A DNA stretch of 64,000 nucleotides, from assembly GCF_028548455.1 (NCBI RefSeq), contig NZ_JAQQLF010000008.1, positions 1-64,000 on the forward strand, read 5' to 3'. This document shows, one piece after another, positions 25,277 through 34,211 of the stretch. Made by a program: the position numbers and the translations under genes. Every line of letters begins with the position of its first letter. The first letter of the stretch is position 1. The notes below the pieces were generated by a model. That model was not told where the DNA came from and did not search any database. It saw nothing but the letters and a program-made list of their open reading frames with translations. The DNA is from Vogesella aquatica. Lineage in GTDB: Bacteria > Pseudomonadota > Gammaproteobacteria > Burkholderiales > Chromobacteriaceae.

Positions 25277-25951
25277 TTACTGCACCACCGGCACGATCTG
25301 GATTTCCACGCGGCGGTTCAGCTGTTTGCCGGCTTCGGTCTTGTTGTCGCCACGCGGGCGGCTGGCGCCGTAACCGGCGGCGCTCATGCGCTCCGGCTGT
25401 ACACCCAGGCTGGCCAGCTGGCTTTGCACCGCTGCAGCGCGCTGTTCGGACAACGGCTGGTTGATCTTGTCGTTACCGCTGGCGTCGGTGTGGCCTTCGA
25501 TATCCAGCGTGGTCTTGCCGTAGCGCTTGACGATGCTGCCGATGGTGGTCAGCGTCGGCAGGAAGGCTTGTTTCAGGCTGGCCGAGTTGGTGTCAAACGC
25601 GGTGGCCGAGGTCATGGTCACGGTCAGGCTGTGGTCGGCGTTTTTCTTCAGCTCGATGGCGCCAGACTGGATTTGCGGCGCCAGCTGTTTTTCGAAGTCC
25701 TGTGCCTGCTTGTCCATGTACGCGCCCACGCCGGCACCGGCCAGGCCGCCGCCGATGGCGCCGATCACGGCACCCTTGTTGCGGTTACCCTTGCCGGCCA
25801 CCGCTGCGCCGAGTACGGCGCCACCGATGGTGCCCAGCACGGCACCCTTCTGGGTATTGGTGTACTGGTCCAGGTCTACCGAGGCGCAACCGCTGGCCAG
25901 CAGGGCAGCGGAAACCACGGTCACGATGCCGAGTTTGGAGAGGTGTTTCAT
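25277..25951 (-). CDS. OmpA-family lipoprotein with glycine-zipper domain
   Basis: A 224-residue outer-membrane lipoprotein. Signal peptide with lipobox LASGC (Cys 22), a glycine-zipper region (about 35-80: GAVLGTIGGAVLGAAVAG and GAVIGAIGGGLAGAGVGAYM), then a peptidoglycan-binding OmpA domain (about 110-224) with LDIEGHTDASGNDKINQPLS and LNRRVEIQI. This resembles the YiaD type. The ATG at 25951 was chosen for its AAGGA site and lipoprotein signal; it overlaps the stop of the upstream peptidase as ATGA. Likely role: envelope integrity. Confidence 0.9.
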   Translation of the reverse strand: MKHLSKLGIVTVVSAALLASGCASVDLDQYTNTQKGAVLGTIGGAVLGAAVAGKGNRNKGAVIGAIGGGLAGAGVGAYMDKQAQDFEKQLAPQIQSGAIELKKNADHSLTVTMTSATAFDTNSASLKQAFLPTLTTIGSIVKRYGKTTLDIEGHTDASGNDKINQPLSEQRAAAVQSQLASLGVQPERMSAAGYGASRPRGDNKTEAGKQLNRRVEIQIVPVVQ

Positions 25952-26505
25952 GCGGTAAGTCCTTTCGATGTGGGCTGGGCGGCAGGATCCTGCCAGCACC
26001 AGTGCCAGGGCTCGTACAGGTAGCCGCTGGCGTTGTTCCGGTCAAAGCTCATGGCAAAGCCATGGTTGGCCGCATGCTGCTGCAGCCAGGCAAAAGCCGG
26101 GGTGGTTTCAAAATGTTCTTCCAGCACCGGCGAACCCGGCGTGCCGATATCGATGGCACGGCCGGTATGGTGCTCGCTGAAGCCGGGGGCGGCGCTAACG
26201 GCCAGAATGGTGTCCAGGCACTGGCCGCGCGCCAGTTTGGCGGCCACGATCTCGTACTGCCGCGCCACACTGCGGAATGCGGACACCAGAAACAGCGTCA
26301 CGCCGTCGGCGGCGGCGGCATCGCGCATGGCCTGCCACGCGGTGGCGGCACCGGGCAGCAGGTGGAACTCGCGGCCGGCGTCGTTCATGTCGGCCAGCAC
26401 CAGGCTAGCCGCATCAGCCTCGGCGTAAGGCTGCAGGCCGCGTGCGGCCAACCTTGCCGGGCTAATGCCCAGCTCGGCCAGCCGCACGGCGAGGCTGGCA
26501 TCCAT
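25948..26505 (-). CDS. M15-family D-alanyl-D-alanine carboxypeptidase (VanY-like)
   Basis: A 185-residue zinc peptidase predicted to trim D-Ala from cell-wall peptides. It has the M15B blocks: SAFRSVARQYEIV, the zinc ligands SEHHTGRAIDIG (His and Asp), and the EPWHW ending with the third ligand His and catalytic Glu. I see no signal peptide at the N-terminus [13 protein letters not shown], so its location is unclear; cytoplasmic or LdcA-like use is possible. It starts within the ubiE stop (TGATG) and ends overlapping the OmpA-like start. Confidence 0.85.
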   Translation of the reverse strand: MDASLAVRLAELGISPARLAARGLQPYAEADAASLVLADMNDAGREFHLLPGAATAWQAMRDAAAADGVTLFLVSAFRSVARQYEIVAAKLARGQCLDTILAVSAAPGFSEHHTGRAIDIGTPGSPVLEEHFETTPAFAWLQQHAANHGFAMSFDRNNASGYLYEPWHWCWQDPAAQPTSKGLTA

Positions 26506-27239
26506 CAGAACTTGATGCCTTTATGCAGTGCCACCACGCCGCCAGTCATATTGTGGTAATCGACGCGGCCAAAACCGGCGTCCAGCATCATCTGCTTCAG
26601 GGTTTCCTGATCGGGGTGCATGCGGATGGACTCGGCCAGGTACTGGTAGCTGTCGGCGTCATTGGCCACCAGCTTGCCCATCACCGGCAGCGCCTTGAAC
26701 GAGTAGAAATCGTAGAGCGGCGACAGCGGCTTCCAGACCTTGGAAAACTCCAGCACAAACAGCTTGCCACCCGGCTTCAGCACACGGAACATTTCTTTCA
26801 GCGCGGCATCCTTGTGCGTCATGTTGCGCAGGCCGAAGGCCACCGACACGGCATTGAAGTAGTTATCGGGGAACGGCAGCTTTTCGGCGTCGGCCAGCGA
26901 CACCGGCAGGATCATGCCCTCGTCCAGCAGGCGGTCGCGGCCCACGGTCAGCATCGAGCTGTTGATGTCGGTAAGCCACACTTCGCCGCTCTTGCCTACG
27001 CGCTTGGCCCAGCCACGCGCCAGGTCGCCGGTACCACCGGCGATGTCCAGCACCTTGTCGCCGGCACGCACGCCGGACGTGGTGAGGGTGAAGTGCTTCC
27101 ACACGCGGTGCAGGCCGCCCGACATCAGGTCGTTCATCACGTCGTACTTTTGCGCTACCGAGTGGAATACCTCGGCCACCTTGCCCGCCTTTTCGCTTTC
27201 ATCGACGGTTTTAAAACCAAAATGCGTCTGGTTGTCCAT
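26505..27239 (-). CDS. ubiE: Ubiquinone/menaquinone C-methyltransferase UbiE
   Basis: A 244-residue SAM-dependent methyltransferase acting on the quinone ring in ubiquinone synthesis. It begins with THFGFKTV, then [20 protein letters not shown], the SAM loop [21 protein letters not shown], and [20 protein letters not shown] and [17 protein letters not shown], all UbiE signatures. It is second in the run DUF971-ubiE-vanY-ompA-SMR-ubiJ-ubiB, starting three bases after the DUF971 gene ends. Confidence 0.96.
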   Translation of the reverse strand: MDNQTHFGFKTVDESEKAGKVAEVFHSVAQKYDVMNDLMSGGLHRVWKHFTLTTSGVRAGDKVLDIAGGTGDLARGWAKRVGKSGEVWLTDINSSMLTVGRDRLLDEGMILPVSLADAEKLPFPDNYFNAVSVAFGLRNMTHKDAALKEMFRVLKPGGKLFVLEFSKVWKPLSPLYDFYSFKALPVMGKLVANDADSYQYLAESIRMHPDQETLKQMMLDAGFGRVDYHNMTGGVVALHKGIKF

Positions 27240-27241
27240 GC

Positions 27242-27613
27242 TTACTCCCTGCTCGCGCCTGCGGCGGCGAGGCGATTCAGATAATCCTGCCAGTACTGGT
27301 CGTGCTTCACGCCCAGCTCGTATAGGTAGGCCCAGCTATACAGGCCGCTGTCGTGGCCGTCGTCAAAAACAATTTTCAGCGCGTAGTGGCCTACCGGCTC
27401 CAGGCCGGTAATGGCCACGTGCAGCTTGCCGGTTTGCAGTACCGCGTTGCCTACACCATGCCCGCGCACCTCGGCCGAGGGCGAGTGCACGCGCAGGTAT
27501 TCGGCCGGCAGCCGGAAACGGGCACCGTCGTCAAAGCTGATTTCCAGCTGGCGCGATACGGCGTGCAGGATCACGTCCTGCGGGCTGGCGCTATCGTGAG
27601 TCAATCCGCTCAT
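27242..27613 (-). CDS. DUF971 protein (gamma-butyrobetaine hydroxylase N-domain-like)
   Basis: A 123-residue protein made of one DUF971 domain. Typical parts are [31 protein letters not shown], then [20 protein letters not shown] and [17 protein letters not shown]. The Cys-type zinc ligands seen in the hydroxylases are absent. In betaproteobacteria it commonly sits before ubiE, and a role near quinone or iron-sulfur metabolism has been suggested but is not shown here. It lies four bases after queA ends, so both may be one transcript. Confidence 0.88.
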   Translation of the reverse strand: MSGLTHDSASPQDVILHAVSRQLEISFDDGARFRLPAEYLRVHSPSAEVRGHGVGNAVLQTGKLHVAITGLEPVGHYALKIVFDDGHDSGLYSWAYLYELGVKHDQYWQDYLNRLAAAGASRE

Positions 27614-27617
27614 GGGC

Positions 27618-28643
27618 TTAGTCCTTGCGGGTCAGCAGCATGGCATCGCCATAGCTGAAGAAACGGTATTCCTGCGCTACAGCGTGCGCGTAGGCGGCAC
27701 GCATCTCGGTGTAACCGGCAAAAGCCGACACCAGCATCAGCAGCGTGGATTTGGGCAGGTGGAAGTTGGTCAGCAGCTTGTCCACCACATTAAAACGGTA
27801 GCCCGGCGTGATAAAGATATCGGTCTCGCCACGGCCCGCTTTCAACACGCCGTCGCCACGGGCGGCGGATTCCAGCGCACGCATGCTGGTAGTCCCCACG
27901 GCCAGCACCTGGCGACCGGCGGCATGCGCAGTGTTGATGGCATCTACCGTGGCCTGCGGGATATCGTAGATCTCGCTGTGCATTTTGTGGTCGGCAATAT
28001 TGTCCACCCGCACCGGCTGGAAGGTGCCGGCACCCACATGCAGCGTCACATTGCACAGTTTTACGCCTTTTGCGGCCAACTGCTGCAGCATGTCGTCGGT
28101 AAAGTGCAGGCCGGCAGTCGGCGCGGCCACCGCGCCCTTTTCCCGTGCATACACGGTCTGGTAACGCTCGTCGTCGTCGCCGTCGGTATCGCGCTCGATA
28201 TACGGTGGCAGCGGCAGCTTGCCGGAGGCATCCAGAATATCGAATACGTTGGCCGCATCCAGAAAGCGCAGGCGGAACAGCTCGCCGACGCGCTCGACCA
28301 TCTCGGCCTGCCAGCGCTCGGCAAAAATCAGCCGCGTACCCGGCTTGGGCGACTTGCTGGCGCGCACGTGGGCCAGCACGTGGTGCTCGTCCAGCACGCG
28401 CTCTACCAGCGCCTCGATCTTGCCGCCGCTGGCTTTTTCGCCAAACAGGCGCGCTTTGATCACGCGGGTATCGTTAAACACCATCACGTCTCCGGCCTGC
28501 AAGGCATCGGCAAACGCGGCAAACTGCGCATCAGCCAGCGTACTGCCGTTGACCAGCAACAAGCGGCTGGCACCGCGCACCGCAGGGGGGTGCTGCGCGA
28601 TCAGGTTTTCGGGAAGGTGGTAGTCAAAGTCGGAAACGTGCAT
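27618..28643 (-). CDS. queA: tRNA preQ1 S-adenosylmethionine ribosyltransferase-isomerase
   Basis: A 341-residue enzyme that turns tRNA-bound preQ1 into epoxyqueuosine using SAM. It has [17 protein letters not shown] at the start, [61 protein letters not shown], and [19 protein letters not shown]. The ATG at 28643 was chosen because it gives the family N-terminus; the frame is open to 28739. It may head the operon that continues into DUF971 and ubiE. Confidence 0.96.
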   Translation of the reverse strand: MHVSDFDYHLPENLIAQHPPAVRGASRLLLVNGSTLADAQFAAFADALQAGDVMVFNDTRVIKARLFGEKASGGKIEALVERVLDEHHVLAHVRASKSPKPGTRLIFAERWQAEMVERVGELFRLRFLDAANVFDILDASGKLPLPPYIERDTDGDDDERYQTVYAREKGAVAAPTAGLHFTDDMLQQLAAKGVKLCNVTLHVGAGTFQPVRVDNIADHKMHSEIYDIPQATVDAINTAHAAGRQVLAVGTTSMRALESAARGDGVLKAGRGETDIFITPGYRFNVVDKLLTNFHLPKSTLLMLVSAFAGYTEMRAAYAHAVAQEYRFFSYGDAMLLTRKD

Positions 28644-28931
28644 GGCGGGTATCTTTTGGAAAACGTGGCGATTATACCTTTCGAGCGCCATCCCGTGGCA
28701 GCGTTCCCGGCACACCTTCTGCTTGTGCCAGATCAACAAGCGTTTTATTGCAGCTCGCTAAAGTTTACCGGCTGCTTACAATGTGCCGATTTGTTAGTGT
28801 TTTCACTCGAAAGCGCAGCATTTTTCCAACACGTTCGCAACTTAAACACACGTTTGAAATGCGGCAATTGCTGGACATCTTGCTGACAATTGCGGCAAAC
28901 TCGCGCCCATATCAAAACAGGGACTGACACC

Positions 28932-29381
28932 TTGACCCGAAAAATCCTCGTGCTGCACGGCCCCAATCTGAACCTACTCGGACTGCGCGAGCCACAGCAC
29001 TACGGCCGGGACACCCTGGACGACATCAACCAGCGCCTGCGTACGCAAGCCAGCGATGCCGGTTTCGAGCTGGATGTTCTGCAAAGCAACGCCGAGCACC
29101 TGCTGATTGACCGTATCCATGCTTGCCTTACCGACGGCACGGCTTTTGTCATCATCAATCCGGCGGCGTTTACCCATACCAGTGTTGCCATTCGCGATGC
29201 ACTGGCTGGCGTCAAGGTGCCATTCATTGAAGTCCACTTATCCAACGTCCACGCCCGCGAGCCTTTCCGCCACCATTCGTATTTTTCGGATCTGGCGGTA
29301 GGCGTGATTTGCGGCCTGGGCGCTGATGGCTACGCCCTGGCACTGGCCCACGCGATCAAGCGTATGAGCCTGCCGGCATAA
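28932..29381 (+). CDS. aroQ: Type II 3-dehydroquinate dehydratase (TTG start)
   Basis: A 149-residue shikimate-pathway enzyme that dehydrates 3-dehydroquinate. It has the class II blocks [20 protein letters not shown] with the catalytic Tyr, [17 protein letters not shown], and [19 protein letters not shown] with the active His and Arg. No ATG fits the family start. TTG at 28932, 9 bases after AGGGA, gives [10 protein letters not shown], matching the usual M(x)KILVLHG, so it is the likely start. It stands before accB with a 27-base gap. Confidence 0.92.
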   Translation: MTRKILVLHGPNLNLLGLREPQHYGRDTLDDINQRLRTQASDAGFELDVLQSNAEHLLIDRIHACLTDGTAFVIINPAAFTHTSVAIRDALAGVKVPFIEVHLSNVHAREPFRHHSYFSDLAVGVICGLGADGYALALAHAIKRMSLPA

Positions 29382-29408
29382 CACCCGAATACTATCCGAA
29401 GGAAGACC

Positions 29409-29873
29409 ATGGACCTGCGCAAACTGAAAAAGCTGATCGATCTCGTCGAGGAATCCGGCATTGCTGAACTCGAAGTGACCGAGGGCGAAGAAAAAGTCCG
29501 CATCACCCGCGTATCCGCCAATGCGGCGGTCAACTTCGCACAACCCATGCAAGTACACCTGCCGCAGCAGGCTGCGCCGGCAGCCGCCCCGGTAGCTGCC
29601 GCCCCAGCCGCCCCCGCACCGGTAGCCGCTGCCGACAACGCCAACGCGGTGAAATCCCCGATGGTGGGTACCTTCTATCGCCGCCCGAGCCCAGGCTCCA
29701 AGCCGTTTGTAGAAGTCGGCCAGCAAGTCAATGTAGGCGACACCCTGTGCATCATCGAAGCGATGAAGCTGATGAACGAAATCGAAGCCGAGCGCAGCGG
29801 GGTGGTGAAAGCTGTCCTGATCGAAGAAGGCCAGCCAGTAGAATTTGGCGAGCCGCTGTTCATCATCGAATAA
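29409..29873 (+). CDS. accB: Acetyl-CoA carboxylase biotin carboxyl carrier protein
   Basis: A 154-residue carrier that holds biotin for the carboxylation of acetyl-CoA in fatty acid synthesis. The N-terminus [20 protein letters not shown] is typical. A flexible Ala/Pro linker (about 50-78) leads to the biotinyl domain with the target Lys in EAMKLMN (about 120) and [15 protein letters not shown]. The ribosome site is GGAAGA. A terminator-like hairpin lies between it and accC. Confidence 0.96.
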   Translation: MDLRKLKKLIDLVEESGIAELEVTEGEEKVRITRVSANAAVNFAQPMQVHLPQQAAPAAAPVAAAPAAPAPVAAADNANAVKSPMVGTFYRRPSPGSKPFVEVGQQVNVGDTLCIIEAMKLMNEIEAERSGVVKAVLIEEGQPVEFGEPLFIIE

Positions 29874-29899
29874 GCAGCGATCTGCCGTGAATTTCAAAT

Positions 29900-29930
29900 G
29901 ACAGGGCACGCCAGCGTGCCCTGTCGTTTT
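29900..29930 (+). terminator. Terminator-like hairpin between accB and accC
   Basis: GACAGGGCACG (29900-29910), loop CCAG, CGTGCCCTGTC (29915-29925), then GTTTT. A strong stem with a short T run 27 bases after accB and 75 bases before accC. It could end part of the transcripts and raise AccB over AccC. Confidence 0.7.
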
Positions 29931-30005
29931 CGCGTGAATTGAAGGGCTGCCAACAGCCCGAGCCCGATGCCCGCCCAACGGCATCCGGGCTGCGGAGAAA
30001 CCGAC

Positions 30006-31361
30006 ATGTTTGAAAAGATCCTGATCGCTAACCGCGGTGAAATTGCCCTGCGTATCCAGCGCGCCTGCCGCGAAATGGGTATTAAAACGGTAGTAGTGCA
30101 TTCCGAAGCCGATCGCGAGGCAAAATACGTGAAGCTGGCCGACGAGTCGGTCTGCATCGGGCCCGCGTCGTCCACCCTGAGCTACCTGAACGTACCCGCC
30201 CTGATCGCCGCCGCCGAAGTCACCGACGCCCAGGCGATTCACCCGGGCTACGGCTTCCTGTCCGAGAACGCCGACTTTGCCGAACGCGTGGAACAGTCCG
30301 GCTTTGCCTTCATCGGGCCGCGCCCGGAAACCATCCGCCAGATGGGCGACAAGGTATCGGCCAAGCAGGCCATGATCGACGCTGGCGTGCCGACCGTTCC
30401 GGGCGTAGCCGGTGCGCTGCCGGATGACCCGGTAGAAATCACCAAGATTGCCCGCAAGATCGGCTTCCCGGTAATCATCAAGGCCGCTGGCGGTGGTGGT
30501 GGCCGCGGCATGCGCGTGGTACATACCGAAGCCGCGCTGATCAACTCGGTGAACATGACCCGTACCGAAGCAGGCGCTGCCTTTGGCAACCCCACCGTGT
30601 ACATGGAAAAATTCCTGGAGCAGCCGCGCCACATCGAAATCCAGATCCTGGCCGACCAGCACGGCAACGCCGTGTACCTGGGCGAACGCGACTGCTCGAT
30701 GCAGCGCCGCCACCAGAAGATCATCGAAGAAGCACCGGCACCGGGCATTACCGCCGAACAGCGCCAGCGCATTGGCGAAGCTTGCGCCGAAGCCTGCCGC
30801 CGCATCGGCTACCGTGGCGCCGGTACCTTTGAGTTCCTGTACGAAAACGGCGAGTTCTACTTCATCGAGATGAACACCCGCGTACAGGTAGAACACCCGG
30901 TTTCCGAGCTGATCACCGGCATCGATATCGTACAAGAGCAGATCCGCATTGCCTTTGGCGAGAAGCTGCGCTTCACCCAGGAGCAGATCGTGTTCAAGGG
31001 CCACGCGATGGAATGCCGCATCAACGCGGAAGACCCGTTCACCTTCATCCCGTCGCCAGGCAAGATCGAAAGCTACCACCCGGCCGGTGGCCCGGGTATC
31101 CGCATCGACTCGCACATCTACCAGGGCTACACGGTTCCGCCCCACTACGACTCGATGATTGGTAAACTGATCTCTTATGGTGATACCCGCGAACAGGCCA
31201 TGGCGCGCATGCGCGTTGCCCTGTCCGAAATGGCCATCACCGGCATCAAAACCAATATCCCGCTGCATCAGGAACTCTTCATGGACAATGCCTTCCGTCA
31301 GGGCGGCACCAGCATCCATTATCTGGAAGAGCGCCTGGCGCAGCTGAAGAAAGGCAGTTAA
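30006..31361 (+). CDS. accC: Acetyl-CoA carboxylase biotin carboxylase
   Basis: A 451-residue ATP-grasp enzyme that carboxylates biotin on AccB. It starts [20 protein letters not shown], has the ATP-grasp loop [14 protein letters not shown], then [48 protein letters not shown] and the C-terminal [17 protein letters not shown]. The ATG at 30006 has GGAG 10 bases upstream; the frame is open from 29967. It is followed by prmA after 4 bases. Confidence 0.97.
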   Translation: MFEKILIANRGEIALRIQRACREMGIKTVVVHSEADREAKYVKLADESVCIGPASSTLSYLNVPALIAAAEVTDAQAIHPGYGFLSENADFAERVEQSGFAFIGPRPETIRQMGDKVSAKQAMIDAGVPTVPGVAGALPDDPVEITKIARKIGFPVIIKAAGGGGGRGMRVVHTEAALINSVNMTRTEAGAAFGNPTVYMEKFLEQPRHIEIQILADQHGNAVYLGERDCSMQRRHQKIIEEAPAPGITAEQRQRIGEACAEACRRIGYRGAGTFEFLYENGEFYFIEMNTRVQVEHPVSELITGIDIVQEQIRIAFGEKLRFTQEQIVFKGHAMECRINAEDPFTFIPSPGKIESYHPAGGPGIRIDSHIYQGYTVPPHYDSMIGKLISYGDTREQAMARMRVALSEMAITGIKTNIPLHQELFMDNAFRQGGTSIHYLEERLAQLKKGS

Positions 31362-31365
31362 TTCC

Positions 31366-32256
31366 ATGGCATGGCTGCAAGCCACCATTCACGCTGACTC
31401 GGCTGTGGCCGAGAAACTGGCCGACGTCCTGATGGACGTTGGCGCCCTGTCCGCCACCATCGAAGATGCGCTGGCGGGTACCGATGACGAGCAGCCGATT
31501 TTTGGCGAACCCGGCGAGCCGGTAGACCAGCTGTGGAGCCACAGCCTGATCAACAGCCTGTTTGCCGAAGACGCCGATGTGGCGCTGCTGGTGACCGCTG
31601 CGGCCAACCAGTGCCACATCGATGTGCCCAGCTACACGGTATCGCGGGTAGAAGAGCAAGATTGGGTACGCCTGACACAAAGCCAGTTCGACCCGATCCG
31701 CATCTCCGACCGCCTGTGGATTACCCCCACCTGGCACACCTCGCCGGACCCGGCTGCCATCAACCTGCAGCTGGACCCGGGCCTGGCCTTTGGTACCGGT
31801 AGCCACCCGACTACCCGTCTGTGCCTGCAATGGCTGGATCAGCAAATACAGGGCGGCGAAACCGTACTGGATTACGGTTGCGGCTCCGGTATTCTGGCTA
31901 TTGCCGCGCTGAAACTGGGTGCCGGCGCCACGCGTGGTATCGATATCGATGCCCAAGCCGTGCGCTCCAGTATCGACAATGCACAGCAAAACAGCGTCAG
32001 CGCCGACTTTGGCCTGCCTGACACCCTGCTGCCCGGCGAGTACGACGTTGTCGTGGCCAACATTCTGGCCAACCCGCTGCGCATGCTGGGCGAATTGCTG
32101 GCTAGCCACGTGAAAACCGGTGGTAAAATCGTGCTTTCCGGCATTCTTGCCGAGCAGGCCGAAGAGCTGTCCGCCATTTACGCCAAATGGTTCGATATGG
32201 ACGCTGCCGTGTTCGACGAGGGCTGGACCCGACTATCCGGAACCAAACGCCCGTAA
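31366..32256 (+). CDS. prmA: Ribosomal protein L11 methyltransferase
   Basis: A 296-residue SAM-dependent enzyme that methylates ribosomal protein L11. An N-terminal substrate-recognition domain (1-100) precedes a Rossmann methyltransferase domain with LDPGLAFGTGSHPTTRLCLQ, VLDYGCGSGILAIAALKLGA and DVVVANILANPLRML. The order accB-accC-prmA is widespread in proteobacteria. The C-terminus SGTKRP is followed by the DUF3426 gene after 3 bases. Confidence 0.96.
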   Translation: MAWLQATIHADSAVAEKLADVLMDVGALSATIEDALAGTDDEQPIFGEPGEPVDQLWSHSLINSLFAEDADVALLVTAAANQCHIDVPSYTVSRVEEQDWVRLTQSQFDPIRISDRLWITPTWHTSPDPAAINLQLDPGLAFGTGSHPTTRLCLQWLDQQIQGGETVLDYGCGSGILAIAALKLGAGATRGIDIDAQAVRSSIDNAQQNSVSADFGLPDTLLPGEYDVVVANILANPLRMLGELLASHVKTGGKIVLSGILAEQAEELSAIYAKWFDMDAAVFDEGWTRLSGTKRP

Positions 32257-32259
32257 AAC

Positions 32260-33468
32260 ATGAGCCAAACCACACAGTGCCCCAGCTGCCAGACCAAATT
32301 CAAAGTCTCTGACGCCCATCTCGCCCTCGCTGGCGGTATGGTACGCTGCGGGCGCTGCAGCCATGTTTTTCATGCACCCAGCCATCTGGAAGCCCTTGTA
32401 CCGGAGGTGCCTTTGGCACCGCCGGTACCGCCGGCACCACCCGTGATGTCACAGCCAGCCATGGCTGCCGGTATGCCCGCGCCGGATAGCCTGGACGATG
32501 ATTTCGAGCTGGAGCTGCCCGACTTCCAGCCCGCCCCGGCAAGGACAGCCCCGCCCAGCCGCGAGCCGTTACCGGCGCGGCCAGACACCCCCATTCAAGA
32601 CGAAGATTTCGACCTGCCGGATTTCGACCTGCTGGACAAGCAGCGCGTTGCGGCAGAGCTAAGCCAGGCCGCGCCCAAGCCCGCCGAACCGGCAATTGCG
32701 CCGGATTTCCGCGCAGCGGCTGCCGAGGCCGAGGCCAATCGGCAGGAAATCGCGGCATTCCAGCAAGCGCTGGCAGAAGCCCTGCGTAGCCCTGCCAGCA
32801 ATAAAAAGCTGTCTGCCTACCAGAACGAGCCCGAGCCTGAGCCGGCAGAAGCGGACGAACCGCTAGCGCCAAGCCCTGCCCCGCTTATACAGCCACGCAC
32901 GGAGCCGGTTTTCAGCGCCCCGCCAGCCGACACAGCACTGCCCGAGCCGGACGAAACCGCACCGGAAGCGCCTGAGGCCAACAGCAGTGCACTGAAAACC
33001 ACCGTACAAAGCCTGATTGTGCTGGTTTTAGGCTTGGCATTGCTAGGGCAGATTGCCTTCTTTAACCGTACCCGCATCAGCGCGGAAGCGCCCGAGCTAC
33101 GCCCGGCGTTTGAAGCGCTCTGCGCCAGCCTGGGTTGCCGCGTGCCGCTGCCCACCGACCGCCAGCTGATCCGTACCGAATGGTCGGAGCTGTCGTTTGT
33201 GCCGCAGAACGATCACCTGATCCAGCTGAATGCCACGCTGAAAAACATGGCCAACTATCCGCAAGCCTTCCCGGTAATGGAGCTGACGCTGAAGGATGCC
33301 GAAGACAAGGTGGTAGCGCGCAAAGCTTTCCGCCCGGAAGACTATGTGCCTGCCAGCGAGCTCAAACTTGGCCAGTTCAACGGCAATAGCGAACTCAAGC
33401 TGCAGCTGCGCATGGAGATGACCCAGGGTAAGGCGCTGGGCTACAGCCTGCACTTTTACTACCCCTGA
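32260..33468 (+). CDS. Zinc-ribbon and DUF3426 domain membrane protein
   Basis: A 402-residue single-pass inner-membrane protein. The N-terminus is an MJ0042-type zinc ribbon (CPSCQTKFKV at about 7 and CGRCSHVFHA at about 34). Then comes a long acidic, Pro/Ala-rich linker (about 45-240). One membrane segment follows (VQSLIVLVLGLALLGQIAF, about 250-268), and the C-terminal DUF3426 domain (about 280-402) ends ALGYSLHFYYP. The role is unknown; it commonly follows prmA in betaproteobacteria and may link a cytoplasmic metal or redox state to the envelope. Confidence 0.88.
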   Translation: MSQTTQCPSCQTKFKVSDAHLALAGGMVRCGRCSHVFHAPSHLEALVPEVPLAPPVPPAPPVMSQPAMAAGMPAPDSLDDDFELELPDFQPAPARTAPPSREPLPARPDTPIQDEDFDLPDFDLLDKQRVAAELSQAAPKPAEPAIAPDFRAAAAEAEANRQEIAAFQQALAEALRSPASNKKLSAYQNEPEPEPAEADEPLAPSPAPLIQPRTEPVFSAPPADTALPEPDETAPEAPEANSSALKTTVQSLIVLVLGLALLGQIAFFNRTRISAEAPELRPAFEALCASLGCRVPLPTDRQLIRTEWSELSFVPQNDHLIQLNATLKNMANYPQAFPVMELTLKDAEDKVVARKAFRPEDYVPASELKLGQFNGNSELKLQLRMEMTQGKALGYSLHFYYP

Positions 33469-33477
33469 CGGCCCCGG

Positions 33478-33497
33478 TGCCAGGCTCTCGCCTGGCA
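33478..33497. terminator. Hairpin after the DUF3426 gene, without T run
   Basis: TGCCAGGC, loop TCTC, GCCTGGCA lies 9 bases after the DUF3426 stop. No T stretch follows on either side, so it may protect the 3' end rather than end transcription. Confidence 0.35.
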
Positions 33498-33555
33498 ATA
33501 CCAGCTTGAAATTCTGCCCGGATAAGCCACGATAGTAAAAAGCCGGGAGGATTCG

Positions 33556-34110
33556 ATGGCATTGCACCCTTTTATCTATAAAGAAGAAACGCTGGAAGTG
33601 GGCGGCAACTTCCCGGAAGCCGGGCAGACATTGCCCAGCTTCATGCTGGTAGACGAGCAGCTGCGCGATGTCTCGCTGGAACGCTACCTTGGCCGCGTCA
33701 AACTGGTGGTGACGCTGCTATCCATTGATGCGGAATCGGCAGGCATCACCCTGCTGCAAGACCTGCGCCGGGCACTGGAAGCCTGGCCCCTGCTGCAGTT
33801 CATTGTGGTTACCGTCGACTCCCCCTTCAGCCTGCAGCGTGCGCGGCGCGAGCACGGCCTGCCACAGGTAGTGTTGCTGTCCACCCTACGCGGGCGCGAC
33901 TTTCACAAACACTTCGGCGTGCTACTGCAGGATATTCCGCTGGCAGGCGTCACCTGCCCGGCGTTGTGGCTGGCGGATGAGCAGGACACCATCCATTTTG
34001 CCCAGCGGCTGGACGCTGACGAACACGAGTTCGATCTGGCCAGCCTGCGCGAAAAGCTGGCTATCGTGTTTTCCCCTGCGCCGCCGGACGCCCCTGCCGA
34101 AGGCGATTAA
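33556..34110 (+). CDS. Thiol peroxidase-fold protein lacking both redox cysteines
   Basis: A 184-residue protein aligned along its full length with Tpx-type peroxiredoxins: VGGNFPEAGQTLPSFMLVD, VKLVVTLLSIDAES, DSPFSLQRARREHGLPQVVL, LSTLRGRDFHKHFGVLL, and WLADEQDTIHF. The peroxidatic Cys position (TxxC in Tpx) is occupied by Ala62, the Thr by Ala59, and the resolving Cys by Arg97. The only Cys left is in GVTCPALW (about 136), at a site not used by Tpx. So peroxidase activity by the known mechanism is excluded. The start has a strong GGGAGG site. A binding or regulatory role is a guess. Confidence 0.8.
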   Translation: MALHPFIYKEETLEVGGNFPEAGQTLPSFMLVDEQLRDVSLERYLGRVKLVVTLLSIDAESAGITLLQDLRRALEAWPLLQFIVVTVDSPFSLQRARREHGLPQVVLLSTLRGRDFHKHFGVLLQDIPLAGVTCPALWLADEQDTIHFAQRLDADEHEFDLASLREKLAIVFSPAPPDAPAEGD

Positions 34111-34150
34111 GCTGGCAGAGCGCGGTACGCCACGTACCATACCGCCGATA

Positions 34151-34181
34151 AAAACAAACCCCTTTCACCATGAAAGGGGTT
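34151..34181 (-). terminator. Intrinsic terminator after gpsA
   Basis: On the minus strand AACCCCTTTCA (34171-34181), loop TGG, TGAAAGGGGTT (34157-34167), then TGTTTTTATC. It stands between convergent gpsA and the Tpx-like gene. A single TGCGGCCAAC word (34197-34206) lies between gpsA and the hairpin. Confidence 0.85.
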
Positions 34182-34211
34182 CTGCGGACAGGCGGCTGCG
34201 GCCAACCTTGT

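Noticed and set aside
28745-28966. 73-codon minus-strand frame between queA and aroQ
   Set aside because: It overlaps the aroQ start and the AT-rich promoter region, has no ribosome site and no family resemblance.
29238-31388. 716-codon open frame on the minus strand across accB and accC
   Set aside because: Shadow of two well-supported conserved genes; the translation is low in complexity and matches nothing.
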